A stretch of DNA of 64,000 bases from CAWAPD01 sp963783865. Lineage in GTDB: Bacteria; Actinomycetota; Thermoleophilia; UBA2241. The first letter of the stretch is position 1. Each line of letters opens with the position of its first letter. Position numbers and translations under genes: made by a program. Shown here in pieces: positions 15,472 through 23,670 of the stretch. Under the pieces are notes generated by a model, which had not been told where the DNA came from, made no database searches, and saw nothing but the letters and a program-made list of their open reading frames with translations. The stretch is from assembly GCA_963783865.1 (NCBI GenBank), contig CAWAPD010000001.1, positions 620,001-684,000 on the forward strand, in the 5' to 3' direction.

Positions 15472-17160
15472 CTACCTGCTCGGCGAGACGATGGGCAGCG
15501 GCAAGAGCGACGAGGCGGCCGGCGACGGGGAGGCGCCCGAAGGCGCCTTGCCGGCCGCCCCTCCCTGGCCGGCGACCTTCTTGAAGACGTACACGTTGTC
15601 GCGCGCGAAGACCGACGTGTAGTCGGGGTTCAGCACGAGCGCTCCGAGCGCCTGCGAATGGAGCTTGCCGTCGGGCCGGTCGAACACGTAGGCGTTGCCG
15701 TTGTCGACGATCACCCAATCCGCGTGGTCGATGTAGGGGAACGAGTAGACGGTGTGGCGAGCCGACAGGTGCGAGCCGGCGTCGTTCTCGGTCGTGACCG
15801 AGACGCTGTCGCCCTTGGGGATCATCTTGATCGCCAGATCGAGCGCCTTGGCATGGCTGCTCACGGCGTAGTCCTTGCCCTTCGAGTGTGACCCGGGCAG
15901 CGAAAGGGGCAGCGGACCCATGACGTAGTTCGCCACGACGCAGACGGCGAGGACCACGCCGGCCATGCTCGCCAGGGTGAACCGCGGGACGACGCGGCGG
16001 CGGGCCGACAGGCGGGTGCGCTCGCCGCGCCTGCCGAGCAGGCGCTGCGCGCGCACCAGCCCGAGCACCGCCGCCGCGTACACGAACGGCGTCTCGCCGG
16101 CCACGTAGTGGAACTCGATCGAGCGCTGGAAGTCTTGCCCGGCGATCGCGTTCAGCAGCAGCTCGGGGGCGGCGATCAGCAGCGTCAGCGGGCTGAGCAG
16201 CGACGCGAACCCGAACGGCCACAGGAGCTGCAGCCAGTAGTGGACGTTCGACCACGAGAACACGTCGCCGAGGGTCTGCCCCGGTTTGAGGAACACGTTG
16301 GCGGCGATCTTGCCGGGGCTCGAGCCGTAGTCCGAGTAGCGGTCCAGGATCGGGTTGCCGGCAGGGCTGTAGTGGGGCAGCACGAGCTTGACCGCGACCA
16401 CGAAGTACACCGCCGCGACGGCCGTGACGATCAGCGGCTTCCAGCTGCGCCGGCGCAGGGCGAAGTAGGCGCCCATCATCGCGATGACGAGCGGGATCTC
16501 CTCCTTGCAGAGGGCCGCCAGGACCAGGAACGGCACCGCGCGCCAGGTGCGATGCTCCTCCAGGTAGAGGAACCCGAACAGCAGCAACGGGAGCGCCAGG
16601 GTCACCGGGTGGAACTCGTTCAGCACCGCGTACTGCAGCGGCGGGTAGAGCAGCAGGGCCAGGGTCATGAGGAAGGCCGCCTGCGGGTCCTTGAGCCAGC
16701 GCACCCCGAGCCGGTACGCCGGCCACGCCGAGGCGGCGACGATCACCGCCTGCACCACGAGCAGCATCAGCGGACTGGGCCACGCCAGCCAGGGCAGGGC
16801 GAACACCGCCAGGATCGGGTCGACGTGCGAGCCCAGGCGCGACACCTGCTGGCCGCTGGCGTCGGTGATCTGGAGGAACCGCCCGTGGGCCGTGTTGTAG
16901 ACGGCCTGGACCATGTTGCCCAGGTCGTAGCGGCCGCCGTAGAAGTCGCGGTAGCGCTGGATCGACAGGAACGAGAGCAACACCGCCGTGAGGACGGCGG
17001 CGACCAGCACGTACCAGCCGAAGCGCCGCGTGCGGGCGCGCAGCGCGGCCTCGTCCGCGGGTCCGGCAGGGGCGGGCGGCGGCGCGGGCGCCGCGGCCTT
17101 TGCCGCGGCGCCCGCGCCGCCGCCCGCCTTCGCGCCCTGCCGCTTCTTCTTCGCGCTCAT
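15472..17160 (-). CDS. DUF2079-family membrane protein
   Basis: 562 residues. An N-terminal Lys/Ala/Pro-rich tail (about 1-40), partly encoded by a 27-bp inverted repeat, is followed by about nine helices. Features matching DUF2079 proteins are YDLGNMVQAVYNTAHGRFLQ in the first outer loop, GSHVDPILAVFALPWL, and the later EFHPVTLALPLLLFGFLYLE, ALCKEEIPLVIAMMGAYFAL and HYSPAGNPI. The family resembles GT-C sugar transferases but no substrate is known. The ATG at 17160 overlaps the stop of the flippase-like gene (ATGA). The C-terminus is a soluble tail rich in Ser/Pro/Ala. Confidence 0.85.
   Translation of the reverse strand: MSAKKKRQGAKAGGGAGAAAKAAAPAPPPAPAGPADEAALRARTRRFGWYVLVAAVLTAVLLSFLSIQRYRDFYGGRYDLGNMVQAVYNTAHGRFLQITDASGQQVSRLGSHVDPILAVFALPWLAWPSPLMLLVVQAVIVAASAWPAYRLGVRWLKDPQAAFLMTLALLLYPPLQYAVLNEFHPVTLALPLLLFGFLYLEEHRTWRAVPFLVLAALCKEEIPLVIAMMGAYFALRRRSWKPLIVTAVAAVYFVVAVKLVLPHYSPAGNPILDRYSDYGSSPGKIAANVFLKPGQTLGDVFSWSNVHYWLQLLWPFGFASLLSPLTLLIAAPELLLNAIAGQDFQRSIEFHYVAGETPFVYAAAVLGLVRAQRLLGRRGERTRLSARRRVVPRFTLASMAGVVLAVCVVANYVMGPLPLSLPGSHSKGKDYAVSSHAKALDLAIKMIPKGDSVSVTTENDAGSHLSARHTVYSFPYIDHADWVIVDNGNAYVFDRPDGKLHSQALGALVLNPDYTSVFARDNVYVFKKVAGQGGAAGKAPSGASPSPAASSLLPLPIVSPSR
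17071..17128. repeat. 27-bp inverted repeat inside the DUF2079 gene
   Basis: Arms 17071-17097 and 17102-17128 are perfect complements with a CTTT loop (plus-strand reading). It encodes the low-complexity Ala/Pro/Gly tail before the first membrane helix. Confidence 0.92.
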
Positions 17161-18110
17161 CCGGCCTCTCGCTCGGGGTGTCGCAGCAGGCGGTCGACCA
17201 GGACCATCACGCCGACGAAGGCGAGCTCGACGACCGTCTGCCAGAGCCGCAGGAGCAGGGCCCACGCCAGGGCGACGGCGCCGCCGGGCAGGGTGCCGGC
17301 CACGACGGCCGCGGTCACGCTCTCGCGCACGCCGATCCCGCTGGGGACGAAGAAGGCTAGCATACCGGCCACGTAGCCGGCCGCCACCCCGGCCGTGACC
17401 ACGGCGATCGCCGAGGCGGTGACGTGCGTCACCGCCTCGGCGAACGTCCACGCCCCGAGGCCGCAGACCAGCCAGACGCCCACGTAGTAGGCGAGCATCC
17501 CGAGCACCACGCGGAAGCGCAGGACCTGGAGCAGCGGCCGTCGCCGCGCCAGACGCAGGACGGCGTCCGCCAGCGGCGCGAACACCCGCGGGTGCAGCAG
17601 CGCCACGATCACGGGGATGGCCAGCACGCCCCAGGCCGTGACCGAGCGGTGGTAGTGCCAGAAGGGGAAGAGGGCGGCGATCGTCGCCAGGGCGGCGGCG
17701 AAGGCCAGCGCCTGCTCGTAGACGATCGCCGCCGAGGCGCGCTCGGGCTCGATGCCGCGCCGGTAGCCGAGGTACACGCGGCCCACCCACACGAAGACGC
17801 TCCCCGGCAGGTACCGAGCCAGGATCGAGACCGACCAGGTCGACATCGCCGCGCTCCTGCCCGGCCGCAGGCCGGCGCCGCGCAGCAGCAGCCACCACGC
17901 GAAGGCGTTCAGCAGGTAAAAGGCGGCGAAGAGCGCGAGCGACGCCAGCAGCGGCGCCGGCCGTACCCGCCACTCGTAGGCGCTGACCGCGCTCCACGAG
18001 TGCGCGAGGTAGCGCCAGAGGGCGACGACGATGGCGGCGACCAGCAACGCCTGGACGACGCGCAGCCAGGCGGGCGTGCGCCGGCGGGCCGGCGCGGCGG
18101 CGTCGCTCAC
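17157..18110 (-). CDS. Flippase-like membrane protein (lysylphosphatidylglycerol synthase TM/UPF0104 family)
   Basis: 317 residues, eight or so helices. Family marks are STWSVSILARYLPGSVFVWVGRVYLGYRRG, EQALAFAAALAT and the late FFVPSGIGVRESVTAAVVAG, all typical of the membrane half of MprF/AglD-type proteins. Such proteins are thought to move lipid-linked molecules across the membrane; here, among glycosyltransferases, a lipid-linked sugar is the likely cargo. GTG start at 18110 overlaps the GT4 stop (GTGA), and the end overlaps the DUF2079 start (ATGA). Confidence 0.85.
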   Translation of the reverse strand: MSDAAAPARRRTPAWLRVVQALLVAAIVVALWRYLAHSWSAVSAYEWRVRPAPLLASLALFAAFYLLNAFAWWLLLRGAGLRPGRSAAMSTWSVSILARYLPGSVFVWVGRVYLGYRRGIEPERASAAIVYEQALAFAAALATIAALFPFWHYHRSVTAWGVLAIPVIVALLHPRVFAPLADAVLRLARRRPLLQVLRFRVVLGMLAYYVGVWLVCGLGAWTFAEAVTHVTASAIAVVTAGVAAGYVAGMLAFFVPSGIGVRESVTAAVVAGTLPGGAVALAWALLLRLWQTVVELAFVGVMVLVDRLLRHPEREAG

Positions 18111-19231
18111 AGGCGCGCCTCGAGGCCGGCCAGCAGGGCCGCCGCCACCGCTTCGGGGTTGCAGCGGCGGCGGTAGAGCTCCAGCGCGCCCAGGCCGAGG
18201 CGGGCGCGCTCGCCGCCGTCGAGCAGGCGGCGCAGCGCGGCGGCCAGCGCGGCGGCGTCGCCCGCGGGCACCAGGAGCGCGTCGATGCCGTCGCTGAGCA
18301 GCTCGCGGGCGGCCGGCGAGTCCTGCGTGACCACCGGCCGCCCCGCGGCGAGCGCGTCGTAGACCTTGTTGGGCACGACGCGCGACGCCTTGCCCGAGGT
18401 GCCGAACACGCCCAGGCAGACGTCGCTGTGCACGACCCGGTCGCGCAGCTCCCAAGGGGGAAGCGCGCCGACCAGCCGGACGTTGTCGAGCCCGGCCCCG
18501 GAGACGAGCTCGCGCAGGCGACGCGAGAGCTGTCCCTCGCCGATCAGCACGAACCTCAGCGGCGTGTCGCTCAGGGCCCCCGCCGCCTCCAGCACCGTCT
18601 CGACCCCGTGCAGCGGGCTCCACTTGCCGTACATCAGCACGGTCAGCGGCTCGCCGGGCGCCGGCTCGCGGGCGGCGCCGGTGGCGCCGGGCACGGTAAG
18701 CGCGCCGACCGGCACCACCACCAGCTTGCGCTCGGGCACGCCCAGGACGGCGCGGTAGTAGTCGGCGTGCGCGGTCGTGTCGGCGAGGACGACACGGGGC
18801 AGCGAGAAGGCGAGCCCGTCGGCCAGGCGGGCCGCCTCGCCGGCCAGGCTCGATTCGGCCAGGAGCTGGCGGTCCTCGACGAAGGTGTCGTAGAGCGAGA
18901 CCAGCGGGTCGAACACGAGCAGGGCCCGGCGGGCCCGGGCCACGGCCGCGGCGAAGGGGACCACCAGGTGCCCCGGGTAGCCCACCACGAGGACGTCGAA
19001 CGCGACATCCGAGCGGTGCTGCGCGAGCAGGGCGAGGTGGGCGCGGGTCAGCTCGAGCGCGAGCGTGCCCGCGCCCACCGGCGACGCCATGCGCCCGGCC
19101 GTGAGGGACGACGAGAGCGGAGCGGAGAACTCGGTCACCTCGGCGCCGGCGGCCCGCAGGCCGTCGATCAGCACGCGGTTGCGCGGGTACGACGGGTCGT
19201 ACGTCCCGAACCAGGCGATGCGCAGCGCCAT
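18107..19231 (-). CDS. Glycosyltransferase, GT4 (group 1) type
   Basis: 374 residues, GT-B fold. The N-terminal Rossmann half starts MALRIAWFGTYDPSYPRN; the C-terminal donor half has LTVLMYGKWSPLHGVETVLEA, FVLIGEGQLSRRL, NVRLVGALPPWEL and the nucleotide-sugar site GTSGKASRVVPNKVYDALAAG. The canonical E-x7-E site is not obvious: the segment is GKASRVVPNKVYDALAAGRPV. Acceptor and sugar are unknown. It starts 3 bp after the GT2 stop and overlaps the flippase-like gene, so it belongs to the 20293-13797 operon. Confidence 0.88.
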   Translation of the reverse strand: MALRIAWFGTYDPSYPRNRVLIDGLRAAGAEVTEFSAPLSSSLTAGRMASPVGAGTLALELTRAHLALLAQHRSDVAFDVLVVGYPGHLVVPFAAAVARARRALLVFDPLVSLYDTFVEDRQLLAESSLAGEAARLADGLAFSLPRVVLADTTAHADYYRAVLGVPERKLVVVPVGALTVPGATGAAREPAPGEPLTVLMYGKWSPLHGVETVLEAAGALSDTPLRFVLIGEGQLSRRLRELVSGAGLDNVRLVGALPPWELRDRVVHSDVCLGVFGTSGKASRVVPNKVYDALAAGRPVVTQDSPAARELLSDGIDALLVPAGDAAALAAALRRLLDGGERARLGLGALELYRRRCNPEAVAAALLAGLEARL

Positions 19232-19234
19232 CGG

Positions 19235-20293
19235 CTAGCCGCCGCGGCGCTCCGCGACCGTCTGGCTCGCGTCGGCCGGCGGCGCCTCCGGCGGTCGCGG
19301 GGCGCGCCCGCCGCGGCCCGCGTGGGGGGCGGGGGCGGCGGCCGGCAGGGCCGCCGTCCCCGCCCCGAAGACCTTCGCCACCTGGTAGTCCTCCGTCGTG
19401 TCGCGAGCCCGCAGGTGGGTGACAAGCTCGCCGATCAGCCCGAGCGACAGGAACTGGATGCCGACGATGATCAGCAGCGTGCCGAGCAGCAGCAGCGGCC
19501 GCTGACCGATCGAGTTGCCCAGGATCTTGAGCACGGTGAGATACAGGTCGATGGCGACGCCGGCCAGCAGCATGATCGTGCCGATCCCGCCGAACAGGTG
19601 CTGCGGGCGCTGCTTGTAGCGGCCGAGGAACAGCACCGTCAGCAGGTCGAGGTACCCGCGGGCGTAGCGGCGCCAGCCGTACTTGGAGCGTCCCGTCGTG
19701 CGCCGCCGGTGGGCGACCTTCTCCTCGGTCACGCGGAACCCAAGGTCGCTGGCGAGCACCGGGATGTAGCGGTGCAGCTCGCCGTACACGACGACATGCT
19801 CGACCACCTCGCGGCGAAGTGCCTTGAGCCCGCAGTTGAAGTCGTGCAGCTCGATCCCAGTCGTCGTGCTGACGGTCCAGTTGAACAGCTTCGAGGGCAG
19901 CCTCTTGCTGAGCGGGTCCTGGCGGCTCTGCTTCCAGCCCGAGACCAGGTCGTAGCCCTCGTCCAGGCGCGCGAGCAGCTTGGGGATCTCGTCGGGGTCG
20001 TCCTGCCGGTCGCCGTCCATGGTCACGATCACGTCGCCGCGCGCGTTCGCGAAGCCATGGGTGAGCGCGGCCGCCTTGCCGAAGTTGCGGCGTAGCCGGA
20101 CCACGCGGACGTTCGGCCGGGTCGCGACCAGCGCGTCGAGGACCTCGCGCGTCGTGTCGCTCGAGCCGTCGTCGACGTAGACGACCTCGAAGGGCCCGAG
20201 GCCCGCAACGGCCGCCTCGATCTCGGCGTGCAGGGGCTCGATGCTGTCGGCCTCGTTGAAGACCGGTACGACGATGGAGAGAAGGCCGTCCAT
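19235..20293 (-). CDS. GT2 polyprenyl-phosphate glycosyltransferase (GtrB/DPM-like)
   Basis: 352 residues. A GT-A domain opens LLSIVVPVFNEADSIEPLH, with YVDDGSSD (about 38-45) and the metal motif MDGDRQDDPDE (about 93-103); NRRT-like RRRTTGRSKYGWRRY is the amphipathic region of bacterial DPM/GtrB enzymes. Two C-terminal helices (IGTIMLLAGVAIDLYLTVL and LLLLGTLLIIVGIQFLSLGL) anchor it. The family transfers a sugar to a polyprenyl phosphate for later use by GT-C enzymes, which are encoded nearby. ATG at 20293 has no Shine-Dalgarno; TATCCT about 12 nt upstream suggests a short or absent leader. First gene of its operon. Confidence 0.9.
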   Translation of the reverse strand: MDGLLSIVVPVFNEADSIEPLHAEIEAAVAGLGPFEVVYVDDGSSDTTREVLDALVATRPNVRVVRLRRNFGKAAALTHGFANARGDVIVTMDGDRQDDPDEIPKLLARLDEGYDLVSGWKQSRQDPLSKRLPSKLFNWTVSTTTGIELHDFNCGLKALRREVVEHVVVYGELHRYIPVLASDLGFRVTEEKVAHRRRTTGRSKYGWRRYARGYLDLLTVLFLGRYKQRPQHLFGGIGTIMLLAGVAIDLYLTVLKILGNSIGQRPLLLLGTLLIIVGIQFLSLGLIGELVTHLRARDTTEDYQVAKVFGAGTAALPAAAPAPHAGRGGRAPRPPEAPPADASQTVAERRGG

Positions 20294-20417
20294 GACGGTA
20301 GGGAGGATACACCCTGGGCACGGGCCGAAGGCGGCCACCGCAGGCGCGAGCGCGGGGGCGGGACGCCTGCCGGCGCCTCTCGCCCCCGCGCTCTCGCGGC
20401 CTCACGCGAGGCCGAGT

Positions 20418-20696
20418 CTACGCGTCTTCGTCCTCGTCGGCAGTCACGGGCCCGGTGTGCTCCCGCAGCACCAGGTCGGGCTCTGCGTCCTCGTTGTCGC
20501 CAGCTACCAGATCGACGGCGCGCTTGCCGACGACGACCACGTCTTCGGTGAGGTCGCTGTTCAGCAGCGCGGCGAGGTGCGCGCTCCTGACCTTGATCCG
20601 CGCCCCGAAGAACTCGACCTCTGCGCCTTCGTCGACCATCATCGCACTCGCTGTCGCCTGTGCCGCCATACCGTGTGTATCGGCGCACGCTTCCAT
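20418..20696 (-). CDS. Small acidic hypothetical protein
   Basis: Up to 92 residues; an internal start at 20669 (MAAQATASAMMVDEG) or 20642 is possible, since no upstream site has a clear ribosome binding sequence. The middle (EVEFFGARIKVRSAHLAALLNSDL followed by TEDVVVVGKRAVDLV) looks like a folded small domain, and the end is Asp/Glu-rich (TADEDEDA). No family recognised. It is 124 bp upstream of the GT2 gene on the same strand and may or may not be in that operon. Confidence 0.5.
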   Translation of the reverse strand: MEACADTHGMAAQATASAMMVDEGAEVEFFGARIKVRSAHLAALLNSDLTEDVVVVGKRAVDLVAGDNEDAEPDLVLREHTGPVTADEDEDA

Positions 20697-20780
20697 TCCG
20701 GCAAGGGCGCCGGGTTCCTTCTAGACGAATGACCCATCCCACCCGCGCAGGCCGGTCCGCACTCTCAGACGAGGGTTGCC

Positions 20781-20814
20781 GGGGCGGCGGCCCGGGCCAC
20801 CGGGCCGCCGCCCC
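20781..20814. repeat. 14-bp inverted repeat between divergent genes
   Basis: Arms 20781-20794 and 20801-20814, loop GGCCAC. It lies between a minus-strand and a plus-strand gene start, so it cannot be an ordinary terminator. The rest of 20697-20930 shows only GC-rich sequence with no other signal. Confidence 0.7.
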
Positions 20815-20932
20815 CGCCGACGTCGCCGCAGGGCCGGCGAACCCCGGTGACGCCCGCGGCGTCACCACCACGGACGCCGGCCCGCCCCGGCCCGTCACCC
20901 GCGCCCGCGGGCACGAGCACGCGGACACGGGA

Positions 20933-20941
20933 TGGTAGACT
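20933..20941 (+). promoter_or_regulatory. Extended -10 promoter of the toroid/TolQ/DUF2149 operon
   Basis: TGGTAGACT (TGN plus TAGACT) 52 nt before the GTG at 20993. No clear -35 element, as allowed for extended -10 promoters. Confidence 0.5.
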
Positions 20942-20992
20942 AGGCGCTCGGCCGGCCCGTGAATCGGGACGCGCCGACGGGAGGAACGAACC

Positions 20993-22747
20993 GTGCTGAA
21001 GACGACAGCCGCCCTCATCGCCTGCGCCGTGGCGCTGCTGGCGCCGGCCACGGCCCAGGCCAGCCGGCCGACGAGCGTCACGCACGCCCTCGACTACCTG
21101 CACGCGAAGCAGAAGGACAACGCCAGCTTCAGCGCCACCGACCCGCGCCTCACTTTCTGGTCCATCCTGGCGATCTCCGCCGGCAAGGAAGCTCCGAAGA
21201 AATGGACCAAGGGCGCCGCGAACCCGATCTCCTACCTGCAGACCATCAACATGGAGACATCCGCTGCGAGTGTGCCCAACCCGAACGTCCCCGTGTTCTA
21301 CTCACTGGCGATCCTTGCCTATCATGCCGCGGACGCGGACATCTACATCTCCGCGGCGGGCAGTACGGGCGCCAACCTCCTGGCCAAGCTCAACAGCAAC
21401 GCGTATTTCTACACCGACGACGCCAACGATCTCTCCCACTACTCGCCCGGCGGGGGTGACTCCACGTACGCCGCCGTCGAGACGACTGCGTGGGCGATCC
21501 TCGCCAACAAGGCCGCGCGCGACGGCAAGGTGGACGCGACCACGATCAACTGGCTCGTCGCCCAGCAGAACGGCGATGGGGGCTGGGGCTACTCGCCCAA
21601 GGACGAGTCCAACGTGAACGACACCGGCCTCGCGCTCCTGGCCCTGCACGCGCTCGACTACAAGCCCGGATCGCAGGAGATGAGCGACGGCCTCGACTAC
21701 CTCAAGGCGCAGCAGCGCGGCAACGGCGGCTACTCGAAGTGGCCCGACGACCGGCACGCCAACGCCGACTCGACGTCCTGGGCCATCTACGGCATCCGCT
21801 CGGCCGGCGCCAACCCCTCGACCATCCTGACCGACGGCCACTCGCCGCTGGGTTACCTGCACTCCCTGCAGCAGAGCTCGGGCGGCGTGGCGCCGGCGGT
21901 CGGTGACTCCGCCTCGCTCGGGCCCACCACCCGGGCGGTGCAGTCGTTCACCGGCGCGCTCATGCCGTACGCCCGCGCGCACGACCCGTACGCGGTCAAG
22001 TACAGGCCGTTCTTCAAGTCCGTGACGCCCTCCAAGAACGGCTTGAAGTACACGACGAGCACCGTGAAGGTGGCCGCCACCTACGCCGACACCACCGGCG
22101 GCACCGGCATCAAGACCTCCGCCGTGACGATCAAGCTCGACGGCCAGGGGCGGACGAGCCACGCCAGCGTCAGCGCCAGCAGCCTGTCGATCACGTTCAC
22201 CGGGCTGTCGAACGCGCAGCACACCGTGGTCATCCACATCTCGGACAAGGCCGGCAACACGGCCGACGTGACGCGCACCTTCACGGTCGCCGTGCCCGCG
22301 AGCGGCGGCGGCGGGTCGGGCGGCGGCGGGTCGGGCGGCGGCACCACGCCGGCCCCGGGGCCGTCGTTCACCTATCATCCCCCGACGACCTACACGCCGA
22401 CGCCCACCTCCTCGTCGTCGCCGACGACGGGGGCGTCGGTGATACCCGGCACGTCGCCGAGCACGTCGCCGTCGACCGGCGGCCTGGTGGGCCCGCCCAC
22501 GACGGGCATCCCGGGCACGAGCGCGACGCCGCTGCCCAGCACCTCGGTGCAGGGCACCGTGGCCGCGACGTCCACGGGCGGCGGCGGCGGCACGCGCACG
22601 GCGGCCGTCGTCGGCGGCATCCTGCTGGCGCTGGTGCCCGCCGGGCTGGCCGCCTCGTTCCTCGTGTACAGGCGGCGGATGGGCGCCCTCGCCGCGACCG
22701 CCGACAACGAACGGCTGCCCCCGGCGCCGTCCGGAGGTGACGCATGA
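20993..22747 (+). CDS. Exported alpha/alpha-toroid (prenyltransferase/squalene-oxidase repeat) protein with Ig-like domain and C-terminal anchor
   Basis: 584 residues. Signal peptide 1-25 (LLAPATAQA). Residues about 26-335 hold the repeats of the squalene-cyclase/prenyltransferase toroid, e.g. NWLVAQQNGDGGWGYSPKDE, then YLKAQQRGNGGYSKWPDDR. Residues about 340-428 resemble a bacterial Ig-like beta domain ending DKAGNTADVTRTFTV. A Gly/Ser linker (430-445), a Thr/Ser/Pro-rich wall-spanning stretch and a membrane helix (about 546-568) with a basic stop follow. The cyclase DxDD or farnesyltransferase zinc residues are not evident, so I expect a binding scaffold, not a terpene cyclase. GTG start with GGGAGGAA; ATGA overlap with the channel gene. 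Confidence 0.85.
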   Translation: MLKTTAALIACAVALLAPATAQASRPTSVTHALDYLHAKQKDNASFSATDPRLTFWSILAISAGKEAPKKWTKGAANPISYLQTINMETSAASVPNPNVPVFYSLAILAYHAADADIYISAAGSTGANLLAKLNSNAYFYTDDANDLSHYSPGGGDSTYAAVETTAWAILANKAARDGKVDATTINWLVAQQNGDGGWGYSPKDESNVNDTGLALLALHALDYKPGSQEMSDGLDYLKAQQRGNGGYSKWPDDRHANADSTSWAIYGIRSAGANPSTILTDGHSPLGYLHSLQQSSGGVAPAVGDSASLGPTTRAVQSFTGALMPYARAHDPYAVKYRPFFKSVTPSKNGLKYTTSTVKVAATYADTTGGTGIKTSAVTIKLDGQGRTSHASVSASSLSITFTGLSNAQHTVVIHISDKAGNTADVTRTFTVAVPASGGGGSGGGGSGGGTTPAPGPSFTYHPPTTYTPTPTSSSSPTTGASVIPGTSPSTSPSTGGLVGPPTTGIPGTSATPLPSTSVQGTVAATSTGGGGGTRTAAVVGGILLALVPAGLAASFLVYRRRMGALAATADNERLPPAPSGGDA

Positions 22748-23670
22748 TCGACCCGCTCGTGGCGACGAGCTTGGCCGTCCGCATCGAGAACGTCATCTTC
22801 GCGATCTCGCGGATCCTGCTCTACCCGGTGCTGATCGCCGCCATCGCCTGCCTCGTCTGGGTCCTCGTCGAGCTCGGCTACCTCTGTTTCGAGATCTACC
22901 TGCGCGCGCGCTACCGCGACCTCGAGGCGCTCGAGATCCGCACCCTCAAGGCCCGCGAGGCGTTCGACAACGGCCAGCCGCGACGCGCCTACCGCTACCT
23001 GCAGGAGAGCAACTACTCGACCCTCGTCGCGCGGTTCCTGTTCGAGCTGATCCGCAACTACCAGACGCAGCGGCTGCCCGAGAAGCCCATGAAGCTGCTG
23101 CGCGAGTACGAGTTCACGACGCTCAAACGCCTCGAGCGCACGCGGATCCTCGTGCGGGTGGGCCCGATGCTCGGTCTGATGGGCACCCTGATCCCGCTGT
23201 CGCCGGCGCTCACGGCGCTGGCCGCCGGCGACACGGCGCTGATGGCCCACGACCTCAAGATCGCGTTCTCGGTCACCGTCGTCGGCCTGCTGATCGGCGG
23301 CCTGGCGTTCCTGATCAGCGTCGTGCGCGACCGCATCTACGCGCAGGACATCTCCGACATGGAGTACATGCTCGAGCTGCTCGAGGGCAACGGCGCGCCG
23401 CCGTTGAGGGCCGGACGGCAGCGGCGCCGCAAGAGGGCGGCGCGCGACGAGGACGAGCCGGAGGCCGCGGCGGATGAGGGCGGCGAGGCGCCGGCGCAGC
23501 CGGACGCCGCGCCGCCAGACGCGCCCGCCGCGGCGCCGCCCATCGCGGCGGGACCGTTCGCGGCCTCCCCGGCCTTCGCCGGTTTCGAACCCGCCGCCGG
23601 CGACGAGCAGACGACGCTGATCGTGCCGCCGGCTCCGCTCATCGAGCCGGGCGCGCCGGCCGGCGAGTGA
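22744..23670 (+). CDS. MotA/TolQ/ExbB-family proton channel protein
   Basis: 308 residues. Helix 1 at about 17-42, a cytosolic stretch with many charged residues, then RTRILVRVGPMLGLMGTLIPLSPALTALAAGD, the MotA/TolQ/ExbB signature, and a further helix (IAFSVTVVGLLIGGLAFLISVV). The C-terminal 90 residues are a charged then Pro/Ala-rich cytosolic tail not found in TolQ. The family forms pentamers around ExbD/TolR-like helices and converts proton flow into motion. Its start overlaps the toroid gene (ATGA) and its end overlaps the DUF2149-like gene (GTGA), so the three are one translational unit. Confidence 0.9.
   Translation: MIDPLVATSLAVRIENVIFAISRILLYPVLIAAIACLVWVLVELGYLCFEIYLRARYRDLEALEIRTLKAREAFDNGQPRRAYRYLQESNYSTLVARFLFELIRNYQTQRLPEKPMKLLREYEFTTLKRLERTRILVRVGPMLGLMGTLIPLSPALTALAAGDTALMAHDLKIAFSVTVVGLLIGGLAFLISVVRDRIYAQDISDMEYMLELLEGNGAPPLRAGRQRRRKRAARDEDEPEAAADEGGEAPAQPDAAPPDAPAAAPPIAAGPFAASPAFAGFEPAAGDEQTTLIVPPAPLIEPGAPAGE

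Noticed and set aside
17157..20405. A single 1082-residue minus-strand frame covering three genes
   Set aside because: Only the last 317 residues are a real protein; the rest is the shadow of the GT4 and GT2 genes, which are clear in other frames.
22300..22345. Tandem GGCGGCGGGTCG units as a regulatory repeat
   Set aside because: They encode a Gly/Ser flexible linker in the toroid protein and need no other explanation.
20993..22747. Toroid protein as a true terpene cyclase or prenyltransferase
   Set aside because: It has a signal peptide and the catalytic Asp-rich or zinc motifs were not seen; the repeats fit a scaffold role better.
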